Assembly: GCF_020096995.1 (NCBI RefSeq)
Contig: NZ_CP083692.1
Coordinates: 806,001-870,000 of the forward strand
Direction of reading: 5' to 3'
Origin: Leucobacter sp. Psy1
GTDB taxonomy: Bacteria; Actinomycetota; Actinomycetes; Actinomycetales; Microbacteriaceae
DNA length: 64,000 nucleotides
Position 1 is the first letter of the stretch. Each line of letters begins with the position of its first letter. Below are positions 25,614 through 33,530 of this stretch, in pieces. A model generated the notes under the pieces. It did not search any database. It was not told the DNA's origin and saw only the letters and a list, made by a program, of their open reading frames with translations. The position numbers and the translations under genes were made by a program.

Positions 25614-27434
25614 ATGAGCAGCACTTCCTTTCCGACCCTCTCCACTCCAAGCGGCCCGATACCGCAGACCGCTCCGACCTGGAATCGGCAGCGGCACTCG
25701 CAGATGCCGTCTCACCGATACCGAGACGTCCACTCCCGAGTGGATGTGCCTCTGGCAAGCCGGGAGTGGCCGAATCGTATGTTGGAACACGCGCCCCTGT
25801 GGGTGCCGGTGGACCTGCGCGACGGCAATCAGGCGCTGGCCGAACCGATGGACCCAGTACGGAAGCGACGATTCTTCGACCTCATGATCGCCATGGGCTA
25901 TAAGGAGATCGAGGTGGGGTACCCCTCGGCTTCTCGCACAGATTACGACTTCGTTCGTCTCCTGGCCGACACGGATATCGCCCCGGAGGATGTGACCCTC
26001 GTGGTGTTCACGCCGGCCAGGCGCGAGTTGATCGAGCGGACTGTGGAGTCGATCCGCGGGGTACGGAACCCCGTGGTCATCCACATGTACACGGCCACGG
26101 CTCCGGTATGGCGCGACCTCGTCCTCGGGGTCGACCGAACCGGTTTGCGCGAGTTGATTCTGGCCGGTGGTCGTGACGTGCTGGAGTTCGCCGGCGACAT
26201 GCCGAATGTGCGATTCGAGTTCTCACCCGAGGTGTTCAATCTGACGGAACCCGACTTCGCCCTCGAGATGTGTGACGCGATGACATCGCTGTGGGACGCG
26301 AGTGCGGATCGACCCGTGATCCTGAACCTGCCGGCGACCGTCGAGGTCGCCTCACCGAACGTGTACGCCGATCAGATCGAGTACATGCACCGAAACCTAG
26401 CACGGCGCGACGCGGTTATCCTCTCGGTGCATCCGCACAATGATCGGGGCACGGGGGTGGCCTGCGCCGAGCTCGCCGTGCTCGCCGGAGCGGAACGCGT
26501 GGAGGGGTGCCTCTTCGGAAACGGGGAGCGCACCGGCAACGTGGATCTCGTCACCCTCGGGCTGAACCTCCACGCCCAGGGGGTCGATCCGATGATCGAC
26601 TTTTCCGACATCGATGAGATTCGCCGCACGGTCGAGCACTGCAACAGCATCGACGTTCACCCCAGGCACCCGTACGTCGGGGACCTGGTGCATACGGCGT
26701 TCTCGGGGACGCACCAGGACGCGATCAAAAAGGGATTCGCCGAGCACCGATCCCGAGCCGCTGCTGAAAGTCGTGCCGCGAGCGACATCGCGTGGCGCAT
26801 TCCTTACCTGCCCATCGATCCCGCAGACATCGGGCGCAGCTACGACGCGGTGATCCGCGTGAACTCCCAATCCGGCAAGGGCGGTGTCGCTTTCCTGCTC
26901 GAATCCGAGTACGGCATTGTGCTGCCGCGCCGTCTACAGATCGATCTCGCGCGTGAGGTCCAGGTGCGCACCGAGGCGAGCGGTGGCGAGGTGACGCCGG
27001 CGGAAGTGCGAGACATCTTCGAGCGCGCCTACCTCGAGGATCTCCCTGTGCGCTCCATCGAGCTCGTCGACGTCGAGACCACAGCGCACACGACGTCGGT
27101 GAAGCTCCGTGCAGAGGGGCAGCTGCGCACCAGCACCCACTCGGGGATCGGGCCCGTCGAGGCGCTCACCGCTGCGCTCGCGGACTTCGGGCTGCTGATC
27201 GACGTGCGCGTCCTTCACCAGACCAGCGTCGCCTCGGGTACCGACAGCGAGGCGATCACGCTCATCGAGTACCGCAGCGAGAAGTCGACCGGATGGGCGG
27301 GTGGCCGGCATCGTTCGGTGCTCGCCGCATCGCTCGCGGCGGTCATGCGTGCCGCGAATCGGGCGCACGCCGAGCTCGACGCCGATACCCGCGCGGTTCA
27401 GGGAGACCGTCATGAGGCTTCACTCAGCGGATGA
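25614..27434 (+). CDS. leuA: 2-isopropylmalate synthase
   Basis: A 606-residue enzyme catalysing the first committed step of leucine synthesis, condensing acetyl-CoA with 2-oxoisovalerate. The catalytic TIM barrel shows [12 protein letters not shown] (metal Asp and substrate Arg), [40 protein letters not shown] (metal His pair) and [17 protein letters not shown]. The C-terminal 150 residues form the LeuA dimer regulatory domain that binds leucine. The length is typical of the actinobacterial long form. ATG 25614 has AGGA eight bases upstream; the frame is open much further but only as a shadow of gntR and the leader. It is controlled by the leader peptide and alternative hairpins described here. 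Confidence 0.96.
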   Translation: MSSTSFPTLSTPSGPIPQTAPTWNRQRHSQMPSHRYRDVHSRVDVPLASREWPNRMLEHAPLWVPVDLRDGNQALAEPMDPVRKRRFFDLMIAMGYKEIEVGYPSASRTDYDFVRLLADTDIAPEDVTLVVFTPARRELIERTVESIRGVRNPVVIHMYTATAPVWRDLVLGVDRTGLRELILAGGRDVLEFAGDMPNVRFEFSPEVFNLTEPDFALEMCDAMTSLWDASADRPVILNLPATVEVASPNVYADQIEYMHRNLARRDAVILSVHPHNDRGTGVACAELAVLAGAERVEGCLFGNGERTGNVDLVTLGLNLHAQGVDPMIDFSDIDEIRRTVEHCNSIDVHPRHPYVGDLVHTAFSGTHQDAIKKGFAEHRSRAAAESRAASDIAWRIPYLPIDPADIGRSYDAVIRVNSQSGKGGVAFLLESEYGIVLPRRLQIDLAREVQVRTEASGGEVTPAEVRDIFERAYLEDLPVRSIELVDVETTAHTTSVKLRAEGQLRTSTHSGIGPVEALTAALADFGLLIDVRVLHQTSVASGTDSEAITLIEYRSEKSTGWAGGRHRSVLAASLAAVMRAANRAHAELDADTRAVQGDRHEASLSG

Positions 27435-27482
27435 TCTGCGGGAGAATGCAGTGCGATCGATGAACTGCAGCTCCCGGCCTCG

Positions 27483-27750
27483 GTGCAGGCTCGCGAGGCC
27501 GAGATCCACATCCGCAGGGCGACTTCGGACGACCTCGATGCGGTGACGCGGCTGCTCGGTGACGACGCCATCAGCTCCAGCCGGGGCGATGGTGTCAGCG
27601 ATGCGAACGCGGCGATCTACGCTGCAGCTGACCTCGCACGGGGAGCGCACGGACGCGCATCGCTTCTACACCCGGCTCGGATTCGCGGACTCGCACGTCG
27701 GCTTCACATACGAGTCGGACCGCGGGTCCACGGCGGAGCATGCCGGCTGA
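27483..27750 (+). pseudogene. GNAT acetyltransferase remnant
   Basis: Two pieces of a GNAT-family N-acetyltransferase survive in different frames. The N-terminal piece EIHIRRATSDDLDAVTRLLG is in the frame starting at 27483. The C-terminal piece LTSHGERTDAHRFYTRLGF followed by ADSHVGFTYESD is in the frame ending at 27750. The middle of the domain, including the acetyl-CoA-binding loop (Q/RxxGxG/A), is missing, so there has been both an internal deletion and a frame change. The intact protein would be about 150 residues. It lies directly after leuA on the same strand. Confidence 0.75.
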
Positions 27751-27788
27751 CCGGGGACCGGGCGCGCCGGGCGCGTTTGGGTCCCCAG

Positions 27789-28337
27789 TCAGATCTCGAT
27801 CATCGAAATCGCTACCGCGAGTGATTGCTCCTCGATGTCTTCGACGGCAATGACGTGCCCGTCGGCGGCGACGTGCCCGTGTTCGACGAATTCGGCGAGG
27901 CGGTCGACCAGGAGTTGGCTCTCGGCGGTCGGTGGCACTTCGATCGCGTTGACACTGGCATCCAAGCCGAACTCGGTCGTCGCATAGGCGCCGAAGCCGT
28001 TCGTGAGATCGGTGAGGAAGCCTTGAGACCGGTGGCGGATGTGCGCGCGCTGATCGGGCGAGTGCCCAATCAGCAGGAGTTTCGCGGGGTTGGCGAGTCT
28101 CGGGAAGATCCGGTCGATCGATTCCGCGGTCTGCTCCATTTCGGTGAGCCAGTCCTGCCACGAGACCTCGGCGTTCGCCTCGACAAAGATGAGCGCTGTG
28201 GTGAAGGGGTGCTCGGGATGAGTGTTCTCGGCGATGACCGAGACGGGCACCCGTGTGCGTGCGCGGAGGTCCGCCGCCCACTGCGCTGAGCGGGGACCGA
28301 AAACTCCGACGTGTGCTGACACTTTCGACGCTGACAT
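27789..28337 (-). CDS. Hypothetical protein, possibly a degenerate SDR-like fold
   Basis: A 182-residue protein I do not firmly recognise. The start ATG 28337 has an excellent GGAGGA site. The segment FLTDLTNGFGAYATTEFGLD followed by ASVNAIEVPP recalls the helix-strand unit of short-chain dehydrogenases after the active site, but no nucleotide-binding glycines or YxxxK are present. If it is SDR-derived it has lost catalysis. It is the third gene of a tetR-MFS-orphan operon, 29 bases after the exporter stop, so it probably belongs to the same response. Conserved acidic residues cluster at the C-terminus (AVEDIEEQSLAVAISMIEI). Confidence 0.6.
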   Translation of the reverse strand: MSASKVSAHVGVFGPRSAQWAADLRARTRVPVSVIAENTHPEHPFTTALIFVEANAEVSWQDWLTEMEQTAESIDRIFPRLANPAKLLLIGHSPDQRAHIRHRSQGFLTDLTNGFGAYATTEFGLDASVNAIEVPPTAESQLLVDRLAEFVEHGHVAADGHVIAVEDIEEQSLAVAISMIEI

Positions 28338-28366
28338 GGTTCCTCCTGCGAATGGTGCTGAAATGG

Positions 28367-29920
28367 TCAGTGCGCCCCGCCTGCGACCTGCGTGCCCTTC
28401 GGTGTCACGCAGAAGACGACGGTGGCCACGGCGACCATGAGGGCGCCGCCGATGAGCCCGGTGGCCTGCATCGAGTGAGTGAAGGCGACACCCGCCTCGG
28501 TGGCGAGCTCGGGGAGTCCCGCCTCGCCCGAGATGGCGATGGCGGCACCGAGCGACTCCTGCGCTTGCAGGCCGAGCGCCGGATCCAAGCCCGCGAACGA
28601 TGCACCGGTCGCGAACTCCGCGCGATACAGGATCGCCGAGATGCTGCCGAGGATCGCGACGCCGAGCACCGCCCCGAGTTCGTACGAGGTCTCCTCGAGG
28701 GCTCCAGCGTTGCCAGCCTTTTCCTCGGGCGAGTTCGCCATGACCATTGCGGAGGCGATGGCCAGTGATCCTGCTCCCGCCCCGATCAGGACGAGCGCGA
28801 TGAGCACGATGGGCAGCGCAAGCGTGCCGGGGGTGATTCCGATCGTGATCATGCCGATGCCGGCGAGGCCGACACCGCCGGCGACGACCGCGCGGGCGCC
28901 GATGACGCGCGCGAGCGGGGGAGCGCAAACCGAGGCGAGCGCGCTGGCAATCGCCATCGGCGTGAGGCGGAGCCCGGCCTCGAGCGGCGACGCACCGTCG
29001 ACGAGCTGCATCCACTGCGCGAGCAGGAGCAGCGCGGCGACCATCGCGAACGTGGAGCCGAGTGCGGCGATCATGCCGGCCGAGAACGGGCGACTGTTGA
29101 ACAGGCGCAACTCGAGGAGCGGGTGGTCGCTGCGAACGCAGCGGAGCCCGAACCATCCGAGTGTCACCGTGGCACCGGCGAGGGCGATCCACGCCTCAGG
29201 CACGGCGAAGCTCGACTCCTTGCCGAAGGTCTTGATCGACCAGATGAGCAGCGTCATGCCGACGAGCGAGAGGAGGGCGGCGAGCGCGTCCCAGCGGCCG
29301 GGGTTCGCGACCCGCGACTCCGGGAGCAGTAAGAATCCGGCGATCAGCGCGCCGACCATGAGCGGCACGTTGATGAGGAAGGCGGCGTGCCACGAGAAGT
29401 GCTCGAGCAGGAAGCCGCCGGCGAGCGGGCCGATGGCGGCACCGAGCCCGGAGACGGCGGCCCAGATGCTGAGCGCCGTGGCGCGCTCCTTCGGGTCGGT
29501 GAACATGACGCGGATCAGCGACAGCGTCGTCGGCATGATCATGGCGCCGCCCACGCCGAGGAGGGCGCGGATCGCGATGACGGCCTCAGCGCTCTCGGCG
29601 AAGAGGATGAGGAGCGACGCCCCACCGAAAAGTGCGTAGCCGAGCATGAGCATGCGCTTGCGGCCCCATCGGTCGGCGATCGCCGCCCAGGAGACGAGAA
29701 GACCGGCGAGTACGAGCGAGTAGATGTCGACGATCCAGAGCTGCTGCGTGGAGGTCGGAGTGAGCTCGGCCGCCATGTCGGGGATCGCGATGTTCAGGAT
29801 CGTCATGTCCATCATGATCACGAGGAGGCTCGCTGCCAGCACTGTCACTGCGGCCCAGCGGCCGCGGCGGCTGAGCTGGGTCGATGCGTGGGTCACGGGG
29901 CTGGTCTGCGACTGAGTCAT
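28367..29920 (-). CDS. DHA2-type MFS drug exporter (EmrB/QacA family)
   Basis: A 517-residue transporter with about fourteen hydrophobic segments, the DHA2 drug:proton antiporter layout. Landmarks are LLVIMMDMTILNIAIPDMAA in helix 1 (motif D1), DRWGRKRMLMLGY in loop 2-3 (motif A), and ALLGVGGAMIMPTTLSLI followed by GPLAGGFLLEHFSW (motif C). It starts at ATG 29920, overlapping the upstream tetR stop by four bases (ATGA), so repressor and pump are coupled. The long frame extending upstream of 29920 is a shadow of tetR. It should export toxic hydrophobic compounds, with the drug range unknown. Confidence 0.93.
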   Translation of the reverse strand: MTQSQTSPVTHASTQLSRRGRWAAVTVLAASLLVIMMDMTILNIAIPDMAAELTPTSTQQLWIVDIYSLVLAGLLVSWAAIADRWGRKRMLMLGYALFGGASLLILFAESAEAVIAIRALLGVGGAMIMPTTLSLIRVMFTDPKERATALSIWAAVSGLGAAIGPLAGGFLLEHFSWHAAFLINVPLMVGALIAGFLLLPESRVANPGRWDALAALLSLVGMTLLIWSIKTFGKESSFAVPEAWIALAGATVTLGWFGLRCVRSDHPLLELRLFNSRPFSAGMIAALGSTFAMVAALLLLAQWMQLVDGASPLEAGLRLTPMAIASALASVCAPPLARVIGARAVVAGGVGLAGIGMITIGITPGTLALPIVLIALVLIGAGAGSLAIASAMVMANSPEEKAGNAGALEETSYELGAVLGVAILGSISAILYRAEFATGASFAGLDPALGLQAQESLGAAIAISGEAGLPELATEAGVAFTHSMQATGLIGGALMVAVATVVFCVTPKGTQVAGGAH

Positions 29921-30498
29921 GAGGGGTCCTGGTCGGGGGCGTTGAGGATGGTGCGGAAGAACGAGGTGAAGGAGGCGAGGGGGAGCGGGGCGTCGTGCAG
30001 TGCGGCATGGATGAGCGCTCCGTCCGCGAATACCGCGATCGCGGTGGCGCGTTCTCGCCCGACGTGCGGGGCGAGGGCATCGATGAAGCGGTCTGTCCAG
30101 CGGAGTGCCAGTGCGCGGAGTTCGGCGTTCTGCGTTCCCGCGGCGATGAGCGCCACTTCGGCGTGCACCTGGCGGGTGTCGAGCAGGAACTCGTGGAGCT
30201 TCGCGGCAGCCCGTTCGGGTGCGGTGATGAAGTGGGTGATCTCCTGCTCCATGACGGCGAGTTCCTCGTCGATCTCGTCCGAGAGGAGCTGCAGCGCCGA
30301 GGCGCGGAGGTCGTCGATCGAGCTGAAGTACTGGGTGGTCGACCCGAGTGCGACGCGCGCGCGCTTGGCGACGGCGCGGTGCGTGAGGGCGGAGTCGCCC
30401 TCCTCGACGATGATCGCGGTGGCGGCTTCCAGGATCGCGCGACGACGCGCTTCGGGGTCGCGCTTGCGGGGCGCAGGCTCGGTCTCGAGCGCGGTCAT
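29917..30498 (-). CDS. TetR-family repressor of the DHA2 exporter
   Basis: A 193-residue TetR protein. The helix-turn-helix occupies about residues 14-60 (ARRRAILEAATAIIVEEGDS, ALTHRAVAKRARVALGSTTQ, YFSSIDDLRASALQLL) followed by a helical effector domain. It is the first gene of an operon with the DHA2 exporter, overlapping its start by four bases. Twenty bases upstream of the start lie two abutting 14-bp palindromes (30518-30545) that are clear operator candidates. The arrangement, repressor plus pump under one operator, predicts derepression by a pump substrate. Confidence 0.92.
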   Translation of the reverse strand: MTALETEPAPRKRDPEARRRAILEAATAIIVEEGDSALTHRAVAKRARVALGSTTQYFSSIDDLRASALQLLSDEIDEELAVMEQEITHFITAPERAAAKLHEFLLDTRQVHAEVALIAAGTQNAELRALALRWTDRFIDALAPHVGRERATAIAVFADGALIHAALHDAPLPLASFTSFFRTILNAPDQDPS

Positions 30499-30517
30499 GC
30501 AATCACCTCATTCTTGC

Positions 30518-30545
30518 TGTACATATGTACATGTACATTTGTACA
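30518..30545. promoter_or_regulatory. Two abutting 14-bp palindromes, candidate TetR operator
   Basis: TGTACATATGTACA (30518-30531) is perfectly symmetric and is followed without a gap by TGTACATTTGTACA (30532-30545), symmetric except at the centre. The hexamer TGTACA thus occurs four times. Position just upstream of the tetR start supports a double-dimer operator. Confidence 0.7.
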
Positions 30546-30681
30546 GAACTCTCGACAAGAGCGCAACTCCGCACGTTCGGCGACTGAGGAGGGTTGCGCG
30601 TAAAACGTCTGATGAATGTGATGCCGCAGTGCCACTCCGTTCAGTACCTTGGGGAAGCGTCGCCTGAACTCTGGAGGAACT

Positions 30682-31725
30682 GTGCCCCGCAAGCGTGCTC
30701 ACATTGCAGCCCGATCAATCGCCGTACTCGCTCTGAGCGGACTCCTGTTGTCCGCATGCGCCTCGGGAACCGAGGAGACGAGTGCGGGGGCGGAGAGCGA
30801 CGACGGGTTTCCCATCACCATCGATCATGCGCTCGGCGAAACTCGGATTGACCAGAAACCGGAGCGAGTGGTCGCGGTGGGCGGATGGCCGAACGCTGAA
30901 GCAGCGCTGGCACTCGGAGTGGTCCCCGTGGCGATGCCACGAGCGGACTACGGAGACGACGACGGTGATGGCGTGCTTCCCTGGACGCAGGAGCGCCTCG
31001 CGGAACTCGGCGGAGAGACCCCGGTGCTGCTCGACGAGACCGACGGCATCGACTTCGAAGCCGTCGCCGATGCGGCACCCGACGTGGTTCTCGCGGCGAC
31101 CTCCGGCCTGACGGAGGAGGAATATGAGACGCTCAGCAAAATCGCGCCGGTCGTGGCCTACCCGGGGATCGCTTGGGGAACGACCTGGCGCGACAACATA
31201 CTGTTGAGCAGTGAGGCCCTCGGGCTATCGGACGAGGGGAAGAACCTGGTTGCGCAGCTCGAGGAGGAGATCGGCGGGGCAGCAGCAGCGCACCCCGAGC
31301 TCGCAGGCACCAGCGCAGCCTTCGTCAACGTCTCCCCATCGGACACCAGCTCGATCGGTGTGGCGACCACACTCGATGCTCGAGCCTCGTATCTGAACGA
31401 CCTCGGACTCGAGGCTCCCCAGTTGGTCGCGGAGCGCTCCGAATCCGCGGACGCATTCTTCTTCGATCTGAGCGCCGAGCAGGTCGACCAACTCGGGGAC
31501 GCCGACATCCTGCTCGGGTACGGGGGAGAGGGAACGGAGCTGGGGGAGGTGCTGCGGAGCGATCAGCTGCTGAGGCTCCTTCCCGCGGTCGAGAACGGTG
31601 CCGTGGTGAGTATCAGCGATGGCACACCGTTGGCCGCTGCGCTCACCCCCAGCCCGCTCGGGATTCCCTGGTCGATCGATGAGCTCGCCTCCGAGCTCGC
31701 CGCTGCCGCAGCTCGAGCGCAGTAG
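30682..31725 (+). CDS. Iron-siderophore-type ABC transporter substrate-binding lipoprotein
   Basis: A 347-residue exported lipoprotein of the FecB/FhuD-type periplasmic-binding family. The signal peptide ends in LLSAC with Cys26 as the lipidation site. The mature protein starts with FPITIDHALGETRIDQKPER, the usual first strands, then VVAVGGWPNAEAALALGVVP, DFEAVADAAPDVVLA and a C-terminal lobe ending with PWSIDELASEL. GTG 30682 is chosen because GGAGGA lies four bases upstream; a TTG 33 bases earlier is unlikely. No permease or ATPase gene is adjacent, so it is an orphan binding protein that must share a transporter elsewhere. An iron-regulator box is not evident upstream. Confidence 0.88.
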   Translation: MPRKRAHIAARSIAVLALSGLLLSACASGTEETSAGAESDDGFPITIDHALGETRIDQKPERVVAVGGWPNAEAALALGVVPVAMPRADYGDDDGDGVLPWTQERLAELGGETPVLLDETDGIDFEAVADAAPDVVLAATSGLTEEEYETLSKIAPVVAYPGIAWGTTWRDNILLSSEALGLSDEGKNLVAQLEEEIGGAAAAHPELAGTSAAFVNVSPSDTSSIGVATTLDARASYLNDLGLEAPQLVAERSESADAFFFDLSAEQVDQLGDADILLGYGGEGTELGEVLRSDQLLRLLPAVENGAVVSISDGTPLAAALTPSPLGIPWSIDELASELAAAAARAQ

Positions 31726-31747
31726 GGGAGGGAAGTGACCGCGGAGC

Positions 31748-32638
31748 TCAGCTCGCGGGAAGCAGGCGCAGCAGCGTTCCGGTCCCGTGCGTCCGCGCGG
31801 CGCCTGCTCCGAGAACCCGGTTCTTGAGCTCTGCGTCGCTCGTCACGACCGTGACGTTCGCGCCCGACTGCACCAGGGCAGCCGTCTGGGTGACGATGGT
31901 GTCGTCTCCCAGGTCGGGCGCCTCGACGACCGTGACGTTCGGTGAGGCGGCGATGCCGCGCGCCCGGCCCTCGGTGACGAGGATCCACTCGGGGTGTGAC
32001 CGCTCGAGTCCTGGAATGACGGTTTCGGGGAGCCCCACGAATCCGGGCCGTACGCCGGCGTCGGCGAGGGCATCGATGCGATCGCGGAGCCGTTCTGCGG
32101 CTCCGCGCCGGTCCTTCCACCATCCGTCGGGCACTGAGCCGACCACATTGGCGGCGTCGACGACGATGACGCGGCGGGCCCTGAGTAGGGGGCGCAGGAG
32201 TTCCCACGTCGCTGCGAAGGCCGGGTGCAGGTCGAGTGAGGCCACCTCGTCGATGGCCACCCAGGCGAGAGCGTGGCTCTCGGGGTCGGTGATCTGCGGT
32301 TCGAAGGGGGAGGTGACCTCTGCGATGAGTGTGGTGTAGGTCCACCCGGTGCGGTCGAGGAGGTGCGTGAATCGCGACTGCACGGCGTTGTCGGGAACCC
32401 CGGCTTCCTCCTGGGCCTCGCGGAGCGCCGCGGCCTCGGCGGGCTCACCCTCGTGGCGGGCGCCGCCAGGGATGCCCCAGGTGTCGCCGTGGTCGCTCCA
32501 GGTGACACGGTGCTGCATGAGCACGGCGTCACGGTTACGGTCGTAGGCGAGCAGGCCGGCGGCTCCGAACCGGCCCCAGTATCGGTTGCCGTCTGCCGCG
32601 GTGACCCATGCGTCACCCGGATCGCGCAGGTCGCTCAC
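31748..32638 (-). CDS. Nudix hydrolase fused to a NYN/PIN-like domain
   Basis: A 296-residue two-domain protein. Residues about 20-150 are a Nudix hydrolase with the box GGARHEGEPAEAAALREAQEEAG (GX5EX7REUXEEXGU; the box is complete). Residues about 160-296 look like a NYN/PIN-type nuclease-fold domain: RVIVVDAANVVGSVPDGWW supplies the first acidic residue, and TVVTSDAELKNRVLG a later one. The Nudix half hydrolyses a nucleotide diphosphate derivative, and the second half may be an RNase or a metal-binding relic. It is convergent with the iron-type binding protein gene and lies downstream of gntR on the same strand. Confidence 0.82.
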   Translation of the reverse strand: MSDLRDPGDAWVTAADGNRYWGRFGAAGLLAYDRNRDAVLMQHRVTWSDHGDTWGIPGGARHEGEPAEAAALREAQEEAGVPDNAVQSRFTHLLDRTGWTYTTLIAEVTSPFEPQITDPESHALAWVAIDEVASLDLHPAFAATWELLRPLLRARRVIVVDAANVVGSVPDGWWKDRRGAAERLRDRIDALADAGVRPGFVGLPETVIPGLERSHPEWILVTEGRARGIAASPNVTVVEAPDLGDDTIVTQTAALVQSGANVTVVTSDAELKNRVLGAGAARTHGTGTLLRLLPAS

Positions 32639-32692
32639 GGTGCTCCTTCCGGTGCGCTCCGCCTCGCGAGCGGTCGGGCACCGATCCCCACC

Positions 32693-33385
32693 CTATCCGG
32701 AGGCGACCTCGCCCCACACCGTGCGGAGGTGGGAACGGGCGTGGCGCTCGGCCGCGTCGGCGTCGCCGTCGACGATGGCGCGGGCGGTCCTGAGGTGGTC
32801 CTCGAGTGTGCCCTCGACCGGAACGGAGGGCGTGAGGCCGAGACTGGCGCGCCAGCTCAGCACGAGCTCGACGGGGCCGGTAAGGGTGGTGAACTGCGGG
32901 TTCCGCGAACTGGTGAGGAGGAGGCGGTGGTACTCAAGATCGACCCGCAGATACGGATCCGTGTCGCCGAGCCCCTGGCTGCCGAGCTCGTGGAGGCGCG
33001 TGGCGAGTCGCAGCAGTTCCGCGCGCTGCGCGTCGGTCGCACGTAGCGCAGTGAGTCGAGCCGCGAGCGGTTCGACCGCGACGCGCAACTCGAGGAGCGC
33101 TTCGAACTGGTGCTGGCGGAACGGGCCGGCGAGGTTCCAGCGGATGAGGTGTTCGTCGAGCGCGTCCCACTCATCGCGCGGGCGCACAGTGATCCCGATC
33201 CGCCGGCGCGAGGAGACCATGCGGATGCTCTCGAGCACCTTCACCGCCTCGCGGGCCGTCGTGCGCGAGGCTTCGTAGTCGGCCTCGAGGTCCGCGAGCG
33301 TGAACGAGGAGCCAGGGGGAGGATCGCCCGCGGCGATCCTCGTGCCGAGAGAGTCGAGCACGGTCTCGTGCACGTTGTCGACCAC
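32693..33385 (-). CDS. GntR/FadR-family regulator of the gluconate cluster
   Basis: A 230-residue FadR-type regulator: winged helix-turn-helix with VHETVLDSLGTRIAAGDPPP, GSSFTLADLEADYEASRTTA and REAVKVLESIRMVSSRRRIG, then an FCD effector domain with VDLEYHRLLL and HLRTARAIVDGD carrying the conserved histidines. GTG 33385 is chosen because GAGGAGGA lies upstream at good spacing; ATG 33451 has no ribosome site. It is divergent from the gluconate permease and downstream genes, so it most likely represses them until gluconate or a phosphorylated relative binds. Several palindromes occupy the shared gap (33411-33484). Confidence 0.88.
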   Translation of the reverse strand: MVDNVHETVLDSLGTRIAAGDPPPGSSFTLADLEADYEASRTTAREAVKVLESIRMVSSRRRIGITVRPRDEWDALDEHLIRWNLAGPFRQHQFEALLELRVAVEPLAARLTALRATDAQRAELLRLATRLHELGSQGLGDTDPYLRVDLEYHRLLLTSSRNPQFTTLTGPVELVLSWRASLGLTPSVPVEGTLEDHLRTARAIVDGDADAAERHARSHLRTVWGEVASG

Positions 33386-33410
33386 TGCGTCCTCCTCGTC
33401 GTCGCGTCGT

Positions 33411-33484
33411 ATTGTCCGATACCCCGCCGGGGTTGCCGTCCGATTGATCATACTTTAACGTTGAGAATCGTATGACGTAACGTC
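33411..33484. promoter_or_regulatory. Palindromes in the gntR-gntP gap, candidate operators
   Basis: Symmetric elements cluster here: GTAT..ATAC around TGTCCG (33409-33422), ACCCC-gcc-GGGGT (33421-33433), TCATAC and GTATGA arms at 33448-33453 and 33470-33475, and GACGT-a-ACGTC (33474-33484). The 11-mer ATTGTCCGATA at 33411-33421 recurs upstream of the second gluconate-side GntR operon (39178-39188). Confidence 0.5.
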
Positions 33485-33530
33485 CGCGAAACATTCCCGG
33501 ACGTCCCCTCGATTCAACGGAGATCCCCTC

